Below, one piece after another: positions 10,801-18,362 of a stretch of 64,000 bases of DNA (the first letter of the stretch is position 1; each line of letters begins with the position of its first letter). Source of the stretch: an uncultured Ruminiclostridium sp. (GTDB lineage: Bacteria > Bacillota > Clostridia > Oscillospirales > Ruminococcaceae); NCBI GenBank assembly GCA_910585505.1, contig CAJUFF010000001.1:27871-91870 (forward strand). Reading direction: 5' to 3'. The notes beneath the pieces were generated by a model. That model did not search any database, was not told where the DNA came from, and saw nothing but the letters and a program-made list of their open reading frames with translations. A program made the position numbers and the translations under genes.

Positions 10801-13800
10801 TGTCGCTCTTTAAATTTGTATTGTCGGTCAGCGCATATTTTACCAATGTAACGGGATTGGGAGTAAAATTGCTTTCCGCAAAACTGTTGGGTATTACCGC
10901 AAAAATAAGATTGTCGCAGTTGCTGAAAATGCTGTCTCCGCCGGAAACACCCACTGGAACAACTATTTCCTTAAGACTTGTGCAGCCGTCGAAGGCTTCC
11001 TTACCGAAAGAAGTAAGATAAAGTGAAAGCTTTGCGGAAGCAAGATTAACGCATTTTGCGAAAGCTCTTTGTCCGATTGTGGTAACGGTATCGGGAAGCA
11101 CTATTTCGGGAAGACTCGAACAATTCTCAAAGGCGCCGTCGCGGATATATTTAAGATTCTGAGGCAGCCTGGCGGTTTCCGCCGCTCCGATATTTTTCAG
11201 CATTCCGCAGTTCCTGAAAGCATTGGTCTCAATGGATTCAAGGGCGCTGTTATCTGCTATGTAAACTACCCTTAGATTTGAAGAGGATTCAAAAGCGCTT
11301 GCGCCTATTGTCTTAAGTGTTGAGGGAATATGAACGGTGGTAAGATTGGGACAGTCCTTAAAGGCGTTTCTGCCTATGGTGGTCATGCCTTCGTTGATTA
11401 CCACCTCACGTATTTCGTCCTTAAGAGAAGCCCACATCTCCTGATAGTGGATATAATCGTCGGAAGCAGTGTCGGTGCTTTCCACCATATCCCACATTAC
11501 GCCGTCGCCGCCATCCTTGCTGTTGATAATGATGGTATAACGGTTCTTATCGTATACCCATGTGGCGGTTTCGCCGCATTTTCCGCCCTGCTGCTTACAA
11601 AGAACGCATTCGCGGGTCTTGTTAAAGCAGTGCTTGTGGTCTTTCCAGACAATCAGCCAGTCGTCGATTACGTCGTTTTCGTTTTTGATCCTGTTCTGCC
11701 AGTTGTCATCATTTCCGAATACGGCGGAGGTGATCTGAGGCACATTGTCTATTTCGCGGTAAACAATTACGGTGGTAGTGTCATTTGTAGGTATATCGTA
11801 AGCGTTTATCACCGCGTAGGAAATATCGGCTCCGCTTGGGTTTACTTCGGGTATTTCAAGAATTGCGAGACTTGTGCAGCCCTCAAAAACGGTAGGGCTT
11901 ATAACGTTTTCCAATGTCAAAGGCAATACCGCCTTGGTTAAAGCGGAGCAGCCCGCAAAAGCGCTGTCCGCGACAGTCGTTAAAGCCGTTCCTCTGAAAT
12001 CCGCTACATCGGGAGTATTAGAGGTATTTACCGCCTTCAAGCTGTTGCACGCGCCGAAAGCAAGCTCGCCTATCTCGGTTAGCGAAGAAGAAACAACTAC
12101 GCTTTCCAAAAGCGAACAGTTTTCAAAAGCACTTTTCGGGATAACGGTGACTCCGGCGGGGAGAGATACGATTTGAACCGCAGCATCTTTAAATGCCGCC
12201 TCTCCGATATGGTTCACGGACTGAGGTATATTTATCTCAACCACGCGGGAGCCGGACGGATCAGTGCTTCCAAAGCCCTCAAAAGCGCGGTCGGCAATAT
12301 AAGTAACGGTGTCGGGAACGGAAACCTTTTTTATATTCCGAACATTGCCTTTATACACGCCGTTGATATTCGTAACGGGTACGCCGGGGAATATATTGGA
12401 CGGTATCTCTACCTCTACATCTGTGCTTCCCGCGGGAACACATATTCCCAGAACGGAGCTTCCGTCGTTGCTGTACACCAAAACGGCCGCATTCCGGCTT
12501 GAAAGGTCGATGTCGGGGGTGTTGGGCTTGTATCTGTCCGCAAAGCTGTCGGGGATAAGAAGGTTGATGAGATCCGGACAATTCGCAAATGAATTTTTCT
12601 CAATGCTTATAATAGAGGAAGGGATAATAACCCCGCCGCTGAGACCGCTTCCGCTGAAGGCTTCGGCGGCTATTGTCTTAATATTTGCGGGCAGTTCGAT
12701 ATTTCTGAGAGCCGTACAGCCGGCAAAAGCGCTGCCGCCGATATCCGAAAGAACGGAAGCCGCCTCAAAAGTAACGGAAGCAAGATTGACGCAATCCTTG
12801 AAGGCTTCGGCGCATATGCTTACAACGCCTTTTCCTATAAGAACGTCCTTAACGCTGTCCTTATAGTTATCCATCCAAGGATGATAAGCTACTTCCCCGT
12901 CTCCCGTCACCGAAAGATGACCCGTCTCTATATTAAGCGCCCATGTCGTCTGTGTGGGATCGTCGTCGGGGCCGCAGTTTCCGCCTACGGTGCCGCAAAG
13001 AATGCAGATGTTGTTATTGTTGAAGCAGTGGTTATGACCGTCGGATACGGGATAGTTGAGTTCGTAGGGCTGAAGCCTGTCGCGGTCAAATCCGTTGGTG
13101 AGAACGGCTCCGGTTATCTGCCTTCCGTCAGCCGTATCGCCGTAAAGAAGGAGTACTGCCTGAGTTTTGTTGTCGGCGGTAAAGAACACATTTTTATACT
13201 GATCGTATAAATCTTTTCTCAAAGTAATGAAGGGATTATTGTGCATTCCCATATAATCGGTAGCGTCAAAGAACACATCGGTCCCCAGTTCGGTCACCGA
13301 GTCGGGAATAATCACGTTCTTGTAGGTCACACAATTTTCAAAGGCATGCGCCCCTATCTTTTCGATGGTAGAGGGATACACCACTTCAATAAGATCCTTT
13401 GCTCCCTTAAAAGCGTAATCGCCTATATTGCGGACGCCTTCCTGAATTACAACGGTTCTGATATTTTCCATTACGCTGTGCCAGGGCGCATTTTCGCCCT
13501 TGCTGTAATCGTGCATATATCCGCTGCCGTTTGTAAAGAAGGTAAGAACGTTATTTCCGTATCCCTCGACAAAGCTGTCAAAACGCCAGCCCACCTCATC
13601 CTCGGGAAGTACGCCGGTATTTCCCAATACCTGACCGCAGACGGGACATGTGTTTGTGTCTTTATCAAGGTAAGTGTGCTTACAACTGTTTTTATTTACC
13701 AAATCATGATAGTTATTATCAACTTTAACTACCGCCTTGCCGCAGATAGTTTCCGGCATGCTGATTAAAGCGTTTACTTTGCCGGGGATTATCTCGGTGA

Positions 13801-16459
13801 CCTCAACCTTGGTGGAATCCGAAGCGAGAGTTCTGTATTTAAGCTTGAAAACCTCGGCGGGGATTCCAGCGGTATCAACGGAAAGACCGTCCGGATAAGC
13901 CACGTAATAAAGCTTGTTGCAGTTGCCGAAGGCTTCCGCGCCTACCGTTGTTACGCTTTCGGGAATATCCACGAAGAAAAGGCTGTTGGGAGCGTTCGGG
14001 TCGGAAAAGCTTATATTGAAGAAAGCCTTTGACCCAATGGTCAGAAGCCCGTCGGGAAGAGTTATTTCGGTAACGGAGAGACAGTTTTCAAAGGCGCTGT
14101 CCCCTATTTCCGTTACCTTTGACGGAATATTTATCGCTTTGACGCCGTCAAGATCATAGAAAGCGTAATCGCCTACGGACGTGATTCCGCCGTCAAATAC
14201 TAGCTCGGAAGGCGACGCGCCCATTTCGGTCTTAAGCCTGTAAAACGGGTTCTTGTTGTCCTGTGTATCATAATTCTTTATGTCGGCGTCGGCCACTGCG
14301 GAACCGTCACCGTTCTTCTTTGTGCTTATGAAAACGGCGGAGTCGTCGGGAGACCAGTACCAGGTTACGTTGTCGTTGGCGGGCGTTGCGGGATCTTCGG
14401 AGGCTTTGCCCATGTTGCCGCCTGTTACCGCCTCACAGATGGTACACAGTCCGTATTCGCCGTCAAATTTGTGGTCGCAGTCCTTGGCGACAACGCGCTT
14501 TTCAACGCCGTTGATTATTACGGTTTTGGGGTATTGATAAGTGCCGGTAAAGCCCTCCTTATCCACGCTGACAATATTTACGATATCGCCGTCCACTTCG
14601 TACCGCGCTCTTACGGTGCCTTCCGCTCCGGTGGGGAGATTGCCGTACATGGAATCGTTGGGGTAAAGTATAAGGGTAGGATTGCTGCCCTTAAAAGCTT
14701 CGCTGTATACCGCATTGACGGTTGGAGGAATAAACACTGTAAAATCTTCGGTAAGAGTAATGTTGCCGAAAGCGCCCTGACCGATTGTCTCGACGCTGGA
14801 GGGAATTTCTATTTTCGGAATAGTTAGTCCGTCAAAGGCGTTATTTCCTATGTATGTAACTCCCTCTCTGATTTCCAGAGCCTTTATATAATCCACGGAA
14901 CCGCTTTTTATCCAAGGCTGCTCCTTGTTGTCCGGCTCGGTTTTATAATTGTCCATTCTTCCCTTGATATCGCTTGCGGCGGTCTCAATCGCGCTTATGA
15001 TCAGGGTATTGTCGCCGTCGGTAACCACCCACGTGGTACCGCGGCTCTCACCGCACTGAAGTCCGCATATTGTACAATTTCCGCTAACATCGGGAATATG
15101 GCTGTGATTCTGGGATACCAGACTGTGATAACCGCTGTCGACTTCGTTTACGTATAGCTTTAAGCCCTCATCTGTTTCGTTGTTGATAACGATATATGTG
15201 GGAACGTCCACAAGTGATCCCGCCTGTGATCCACTTTCAATAGAAACTATTTTCGCGGTGGGAGGAGTCGCGTTAATATCTCCTTCGTAGGTAACTTTAT
15301 AAGTTGATGGAGAAACAAGGTTGCTTCCTCCGTCGGTAAGAGTTACGTCCTTTGGGATAAAAAGAGCCTTAAGGTTAACGCAGCTGTTAAAAGCGCCGTC
15401 TCCTATTTTTTCCACATTAAGGGGCAATGTTACTTCCGTAAGCCCACCGCAGTTCAGAAACGCCTGTTCGCCTATCTCCACCGCGTTTCCGTCAACATAA
15501 GGTATGTTTACGTCAGTCAGTCCCGTGCTTGCAAAAGCCTGATTTCCTATACGGGTTATATTGGTTCCGATTGACACCGAGGTAAGCAGAGAGTCTCCGG
15601 AAAACATACGATCACTTATTTCAGAAAGCCCCGCAGACATTCTCGCGACAGTCAGATTAGGACAATTTTCAAACACGCCTACCCCCATCGAAGTTACGGA
15701 AGAAGGTATTTTCGCCGTCGAGATTCCCGAACCGCTGAAGGCGTAAGCTCCGATGGCAATTGTGTTGGAGGGCAGGAAGTCTATATTATCAAGGCTTGTG
15801 CAGCCCATAAAGGTCTGCGTTCCAACAGTGAGATTGGGCAGATTTTTGGATACGTTCACATCGATCAGATTAGCGCAGCCTTCAAACATGCTGTCACTGA
15901 GGGTGGTCAAAGCCGTATCTGAAAGCTCCACGGATTTTAAGCCGGAATTTTTAAAAATTCCGTCTCCCGCGCTTGTCACCTGTCTTCTTACAGTGACTTT
16001 TTCAAGATTCGGGCAGCCCTCGAACGCCCCTCTTCCAACGGAAGGGGAAATAAGATTTATTTCACCCGAAATACCGCTTCCCGCAAAGGCGTATTCACCA
16101 ATATTACCTGTAACGAAATTGAAAAAAGTTCCGATTTCGGTCAGCTTATCGAAGCCGTAAAAAGCATAGCTCCCCACCCCGATACGTCCGCTGTATACGG
16201 AAATGGCGGTAACGCTGTCTTTAAGGTGTACCCACGGGGGAGGGTTATCCCCGTCGGCGGGAGTAAAATCGGGTATTGAGTCGAACGCCGTAATATTGCC
16301 CGAAACCGTAAATTGCAGAGTTCCGTCGGCAAGCAGTTCCCAACTTATGTTTGTACCGTCTATTCTGCCGCCTGTAACCTCACCCTCCGCTGCCACCTGC
16401 ACGCAGATAAAGTTAAAAGCAATAGCAAACGCCACAAACAATGAAATAAACTTTTTCAT
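4832..16459 (-). CDS. Giant secreted BspA-type leucine-rich-repeat protein, membrane-anchored
   Basis: The 3875-residue protein has an N-terminal signal peptide (about 1-25, ending VQVAAEG). Most of the length is LRR_5/BspA-like repeats of the type LTEIGDSAFENCxxL. The repeats form about nine blocks, each set off by a cysteine module such as HCFN...CILCGxxGGxCG followed by TW and a short beta-rich lead-in. The tenth module has several H and CxxC motifs. A Pro/Gly/Thr-rich linker, a beta-rich domain and two hydrophobic segments (about 3795-3815 and 3846-3859) end the protein. BspA relatives act in adhesion to host or matrix. It stands alone between an asnS terminator and its own. No sortase motif is seen. 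Start: ATG at 16459, with GAAAGGAA upstream. Confidence 0.92.
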   Translation of the reverse strand: MKKFISLFVAFAIAFNFICVQVAAEGEVTGGRIDGTNISWELLADGTLQFTVSGNITAFDSIPDFTPADGDNPPPWVHLKDSVTAISVYSGRIGVGSYAFYGFDKLTEIGTFFNFVTGNIGEYAFAGSGISGEINLISPSVGRGAFEGCPNLEKVTVRRQVTSAGDGIFKNSGLKSVELSDTALTTLSDSMFEGCANLIDVNVSKNLPNLTVGTQTFMGCTSLDNIDFLPSNTIAIGAYAFSGSGISTAKIPSSVTSMGVGVFENCPNLTVARMSAGLSEISDRMFSGDSLLTSVSIGTNITRIGNQAFASTGLTDVNIPYVDGNAVEIGEQAFLNCGGLTEVTLPLNVEKIGDGAFNSCVNLKALFIPKDVTLTDGGSNLVSPSTYKVTYEGDINATPPTAKIVSIESGSQAGSLVDVPTYIVINNETDEGLKLYVNEVDSGYHSLVSQNHSHIPDVSGNCTICGLQCGESRGTTWVVTDGDNTLIISAIETAASDIKGRMDNYKTEPDNKEQPWIKSGSVDYIKALEIREGVTYIGNNAFDGLTIPKIEIPSSVETIGQGAFGNITLTEDFTVFIPPTVNAVYSEAFKGSNPTLILYPNDSMYGNLPTGAEGTVRARYEVDGDIVNIVSVDKEGFTGTYQYPKTVIINGVEKRVVAKDCDHKFDGEYGLCTICEAVTGGNMGKASEDPATPANDNVTWYWSPDDSAVFISTKKNGDGSAVADADIKNYDTQDNKNPFYRLKTEMGASPSELVFDGGITSVGDYAFYDLDGVKAINIPSKVTEIGDSAFENCLSVTEITLPDGLLTIGSKAFFNISFSDPNAPNSLFFVDIPESVTTVGAEAFGNCNKLYYVAYPDGLSVDTAGIPAEVFKLKYRTLASDSTKVEVTEIIPGKVNALISMPETICGKAVVKVDNNYHDLVNKNSCKHTYLDKDTNTCPVCGQVLGNTGVLPEDEVGWRFDSFVEGYGNNVLTFFTNGSGYMHDYSKGENAPWHSVMENIRTVVIQEGVRNIGDYAFKGAKDLIEVVYPSTIEKIGAHAFENCVTYKNVIIPDSVTELGTDVFFDATDYMGMHNNPFITLRKDLYDQYKNVFFTADNKTQAVLLLYGDTADGRQITGAVLTNGFDRDRLQPYELNYPVSDGHNHCFNNNNICILCGTVGGNCGPDDDPTQTTWALNIETGHLSVTGDGEVAYHPWMDNYKDSVKDVLIGKGVVSICAEAFKDCVNLASVTFEAASVLSDIGGSAFAGCTALRNIELPANIKTIAAEAFSGSGLSGGVIIPSSIISIEKNSFANCPDLINLLIPDSFADRYKPNTPDIDLSSRNAAVLVYSNDGSSVLGICVPAGSTDVEVEIPSNIFPGVPVTNINGVYKGNVRNIKKVSVPDTVTYIADRAFEGFGSTDPSGSRVVEINIPQSVNHIGEAAFKDAAVQIVSLPAGVTVIPKSAFENCSLLESVVVSSSLTEIGELAFGACNSLKAVNTSNTPDVADFRGTALTTVADSAFAGCSALTKAVLPLTLENVISPTVFEGCTSLAILEIPEVNPSGADISYAVINAYDIPTNDTTTVIVYREIDNVPQITSAVFGNDDNWQNRIKNENDVIDDWLIVWKDHKHCFNKTRECVLCKQQGGKCGETATWVYDKNRYTIIINSKDGGDGVMWDMVESTDTASDDYIHYQEMWASLKDEIREVVINEGMTTIGRNAFKDCPNLTTVHIPSTLKTIGASAFESSSNLRVVYIADNSALESIETNAFRNCGMLKNIGAAETARLPQNLKYIRDGAFENCSSLPEIVLPDTVTTIGQRAFAKCVNLASAKLSLYLTSFGKEAFDGCTSLKEIVVPVGVSGGDSIFSNCDNLIFAVIPNSFAESNFTPNPVTLVKYALTDNTNLKSDRIITEVKPVPGTTVTIPDYIMGYPVTEIGSRAFKANTAFNQGNEPKVNLPSTLVTINDFAFEGCTWLKELILPDGLITIGTQAFEGCVGLTEMIIPDTVSELGMEAFHMCNKLETVTLSSGLREIKKGTFDGCAKLRYAVVPEGVTAIGEYAFRDCAELEYVVLPFTSRGGNLKLNAFDGCVGLAAIYAPTAVKIDYIDGADGEHSESVISTADAVSHKLRIAVYDQNKEVFKVIDGTSDNGRSTYETVLDYPVGFSVRENPPHFHCFNIHNQCILCGDRGGKCGPNAWWTLDEKGNLKIYTENGAESVIDHDSAEYFGTWTEFKDRIYTIEIGEGITLIDGGAFEHCLRLQSVTLPESLETVEDYAFSDCISLVSIDLPDGIINLGEGVFKDDINLKNVELPKSISELKKDTFKGCRTLETIKLPADLRYVREGAFSGCINLTSIELPVDTRTVSEDAFSDCTNLTYIVAPDGCRYTFDEDEFPNATYFKYAPEGVGVRITYARPGANVHHLVIPTEIAGLPVVAIGDGAFTRADSRNFMALSEDAQAQQGLVTVTIPENSLLTEIGNNAFKDRTDLQELIVKNNKIVSIGKSAFEGCTSLEKAGLPSSVQRIGDRAFFGCGKLKNIPIYEGLLSIGTEAFANCGFDKAFVIIPSTVSEMGTSVFGNIADNALIAIPQTLAKRYDNSHTGNTGSYDFRKDNCGYVVYRVDGNGNKWVTEGKLGNGQNAVTGFESYMKIASDHVHCLYKGFCVLCNFAGGNCGSEEDINGNSNATWYIDRETRTLHITGTGKMKDYTGSDVAPWLEWNDFIANIEVHEGITGISANAFMNCEKVTNVKLPLTLKNLGSNAFVGNTSLASVTVPEGVKTIPVNAFKDCGQLKNVNLPKSVENIEAGAFAGCNSLKYVELPAAGHNISIDKTAFEDSLDYIAIPEGTVIKAETASYNRFTYRLDNESALRIVKAQLGNNRELKFPASIGGIPVKAIGGYGQGNVISGNEVKDIRIVSIPEGVTEIYDEAFAGCENLFSLTLPNSLETIGKKAFSGCGGIKELIFKNSLKSIGEYAFSDCGALETVKLPLGIEKIGNYAFSECGKLDIILTPRNVIDNRGYTQTASLVYYERRADGRDYIAAARLGEGKTNINVGKIEDLGVYLDIDNHEHCYNEGVCVLCNDDGGLCGVGVVWKLNGDTLEIKLREGLTSTEADTGEMYDYSPSNPAPWKKEHKDVIKKLVIRDGVKSVGAYAFSGLAVLSDVSEAFPVSLAEIGERAFENCISLAGNSENGSTLILDENIRKVASNAFAGCTTLKKIILSDSTSAALTVPEDTAVLKYRFIDSSSVKITKIEISEGKTVDVPNVILNHQVVEVAKEYRKYVNTDTHIHYHNEGERRCTICDIISGECGDKVTWYIDEKNKRLVIEGEGEMYDYNVDSGKNAPWTQYADLIDAIFIKEGVTYIGDNAFVDMGSFDEITLPPGIRSVGDNVFAGSKIRRMYIPSGLKSDLFGKDIEKITYKINEDKKWVDVTRIDLPDGKTKISLPKTIYGLPIRSVEKEFRKYVDQNDGHVHDYGEEHGESECRICGKVSYNHIWEDGWNSDDNSHWHDCERGDYDPIKDGDLDGSGYGDHDWVDTGEKRDGKTVYRCSVCGREKLVGSSVDPGPGPDDPKPPVTGDNNGSGNFAPPTTTSGNGGTTKPPVPGDDSGGNNGGTTTPPQPWETEATEKPPITNPPSDNIPDESDFNGKYGFEVEKGDNSLNASIADSTSSLIKAVLNEEERDKLINGTSEVRIILSVTEGDGTVSLRDRAIISAALGEYKLGEYLDISLFKVVDGVRERITHTSAPITITIDIPNSLKNSGRRFRVIRSHDGSAAVLRDLDNSADTVTISTDRFSPYAIAYTDSVNVSDDYDPPMPTGDPGISVFIFVTMASGLTAVGMIYFNHASDVEVEEERKKKIAKLVAFGKKGKLQKYIAISLIFLVTLYYQGIEGIQRNRGQKADI

Positions 16460-16531
16460 TTAAAATAACCGTTCCTTTCCCTCTCGGCCTTTTTTCGGCC
16501 GTAAGGTAAATATGACACCGACAAGTCGGTG

Positions 16532-16567
16532 AAAAGCCCCGCTTTTATATTTTGATTTACCGCGGGG
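16532..16567 (-). terminator. Terminator after asnS
   Basis: CCCCGC pairs with GCGGGG about 15 bases past the asnS stop, followed by CTTTT on the minus strand. This separates asnS from the LRR gene downstream. Confidence 0.65.
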
Positions 16568-16581
16568 AGGTTATGCCGGAA

Positions 16582-17973
16582 TCAGTATTCCGCGTTGCCC
16601 ACCGTTCTGGGGAACGGGATAACGTCGCGTATGTTTCCTACCGCGGTGATATACATTATAAGGCGCTCGAAGCCGAGACCGAAGCCCGCATGCTTTGTGC
16701 CGCCGTATCTCCTGAGATCCAGGTACCAGCTGTAATCCTCTTCCCTCAAGCCCAGCTCCTTCATTCTTGACAAAAGCACGTCGAGTCTCTCCTCACGCTG
16801 GCTTCCGCCGATTATTTCGCCTACTCCCGGCACCAGAAGGTCAACCGCCGCAACGGTCTTCCCGTCGTCGTTAAGGCGCATATAGAATGCCTTGATCTCC
16901 TTGGGATAATCGGTGACGAAAAGCGGCTTTTTAAATACCTGTTCTGTGAGAAATCTTTCATGTTCGGTCTGAAGATCCGCGCCCCAGTAAACGGGATATT
17001 TGAATTGATCCTTGTGTTTTTCCAGAATTTCCACCGCCTCGGTGTAAGTCACCTTGGCAAAGTCGCTGTTTATAATATCTTTAAGGCGCTGTATAAGCTC
17101 TTTGTCGTAAAAATCGTTAAAGAATTTCATTTCGTCGGGACAAGCGTTCAGCACCTCGTTCAGCACGTATTTTATCATATCCCTCGCGAGATCCATATCG
17201 TCCTGAAGATCGGCGAAGGCTATTTCCGGCTCTATCATCCAGAATTCCGCGGCGTGGCGGGTAGTGTTGGAGTTCTCCGCGCGGAAGGTAGGCCCGAAGG
17301 TGTATATCTGACCGAAGGCCATCGCCATGGCTTCACCCTCAAGCTGACCGGATACGGTGAGGGAAGCGGGCTTCCCGAAAAAGTCCTTCGTGTAATCTAT
17401 CGCGCCGTCCTCGGTTTTCGGAGGATCGGCGGGGTCAAGCGTTGAAACTCTGAACATTTCTCCCGCGCCCTCGCAGTCGCTGGCGGTTATTATAGGCGTA
17501 TTAACATATACGAAGCCCCTTTGATTGAAAAAGCTGTGGATAGCGTAAGCGGCCACGCTTCTTACTCTCAACACCGCGCCTATCGTATTTGTTCTTGCTC
17601 TTAAATGGGAGATTGTGCGCAGATATTCCAAAGTATGGCGCTTTTTCTGCAAGGGATAATCGGAGGGAGCCAAGCCCGCTATCTCAACCTTTTCGGCGTG
17701 TACCTCAAAGGGCTGCTTCGCTTCGGGAGTAAGAAGCAGCGTTCCCAGAACGTTAACCGCGCTGCCTACGCCCAACTTGCTCAGTTCCTTAAAGTTATCG
17801 ACCTTTTCCTCCCCAAAAACCACCTGAACGCCTTTAAAGCCGCTGCCGTCGGAAAGCTCCATAAAACCAAAGGTTTTGCTTCCTCTTACGGTTCTTACCC
17901 AACCGCTTATCTCTAATTTTGCTCCGTTTTCGGGAGTATTTTTATATAACTCCGATATCAGAATCCTTGACAT
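16582..17973 (-). CDS. asnS: Asparaginyl-tRNA synthetase
   Basis: This class II enzyme charges tRNA-Asn with asparagine. The 463-residue product has the OB-fold anticodon-binding domain first ([22 protein letters not shown]). Class II motif 2 follows in [21 protein letters not shown], and motif 3 in [28 protein letters not shown], which is the AsnRS form. The start is the ATG at 17973, with GAAAGGA 7 bases upstream; earlier in-frame codons lie inside the repeat element and are rejected. The roughly 250-nt leader holds a 168-bp palindromic element, and I found no T-box sequence there. Confidence 0.96.
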   Translation of the reverse strand: MSRILISELYKNTPENGAKLEISGWVRTVRGSKTFGFMELSDGSGFKGVQVVFGEEKVDNFKELSKLGVGSAVNVLGTLLLTPEAKQPFEVHAEKVEIAGLAPSDYPLQKKRHTLEYLRTISHLRARTNTIGAVLRVRSVAAYAIHSFFNQRGFVYVNTPIITASDCEGAGEMFRVSTLDPADPPKTEDGAIDYTKDFFGKPASLTVSGQLEGEAMAMAFGQIYTFGPTFRAENSNTTRHAAEFWMIEPEIAFADLQDDMDLARDMIKYVLNEVLNACPDEMKFFNDFYDKELIQRLKDIINSDFAKVTYTEAVEILEKHKDQFKYPVYWGADLQTEHERFLTEQVFKKPLFVTDYPKEIKAFYMRLNDDGKTVAAVDLLVPGVGEIIGGSQREERLDVLLSRMKELGLREEDYSWYLDLRRYGGTKHAGFGLGFERLIMYITAVGNIRDVIPFPRTVGNAEY

Positions 17974-17994
17974 TTTGTTTTTCCTTTCTCTTTG

Positions 17995-18162
17995 GGTAAC
18001 CTCTAAAAAACTCTGTGAAAAGCAAAAACAGACAGAGCGCACCGGATACGAGGAAAGCCGGCGAAGGCGGGCAGCTTACGCGATAAGCCCGTCGAGACGG
18101 GTTGACGAATTAGGCGTTGCGCCATGTTCGTTTTTGCTCACAATGGGGGGTTAGAGGTTACC
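17995..18162. repeat. 168-bp palindromic element in the asnS leader (MITE-like)
   Basis: It is bounded by perfect 12-bp inverted repeats, GGTAACCTCTAA and TTAGAGGTTACC. A second arm pair lies inside (GTGAAAAGCAAAAAC / GTTTTTGCTCAC). An internal hairpin is GCCCGTCGAGACGGG. It sits between the predicted asnS promoter and start codon, so it should be transcribed as part of the leader. Either an inserted non-autonomous element or an unrecognised structured leader fits. Confidence 0.7.
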
Positions 18163-18227
18163 TTTATACGGTTATAATATGCCCGAATGTCATACCCTGC
18201 CCATAATGGAAATTCATATTTAAATTT

Positions 18228-18256
18228 ATTATATCACTTTTAATGCCAAAATGCAA
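18228..18256 (-). promoter_or_regulatory. Predicted sigma-A promoter for asnS
   Basis: On the minus strand, TTGCAT, 17 bases, TATAAT. The start point would be near 18221, giving a leader of about 249 nt. Confidence 0.65.
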
Positions 18257-18287
18257 TATTTTTACGTATTTTTTTGACAATTTCCTG

Positions 18288-18316
18288 TTGACTATACTCA
18301 AAAAATGTTTTATAAT
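18288..18316 (+). promoter_or_regulatory. Predicted sigma-A promoter for the beta-mannosidase
   Basis: TTGACT, 17 bases, TATAAT, ending 46 bases before the chosen ATG. It is divergent from the asnS promoter. Confidence 0.75.
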
Positions 18317-18362
18317 TCAATTAAGGAAAATATTACCTCAAAATCCTGAAAGGACAACCGCC

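Noticed and set aside
17973..18221. T-box riboswitch in the asnS leader
   Set aside because: I looked for the conserved AGGGTGGNACCGCG region and a specifier stem and found neither; the palindromic element occupies the space.
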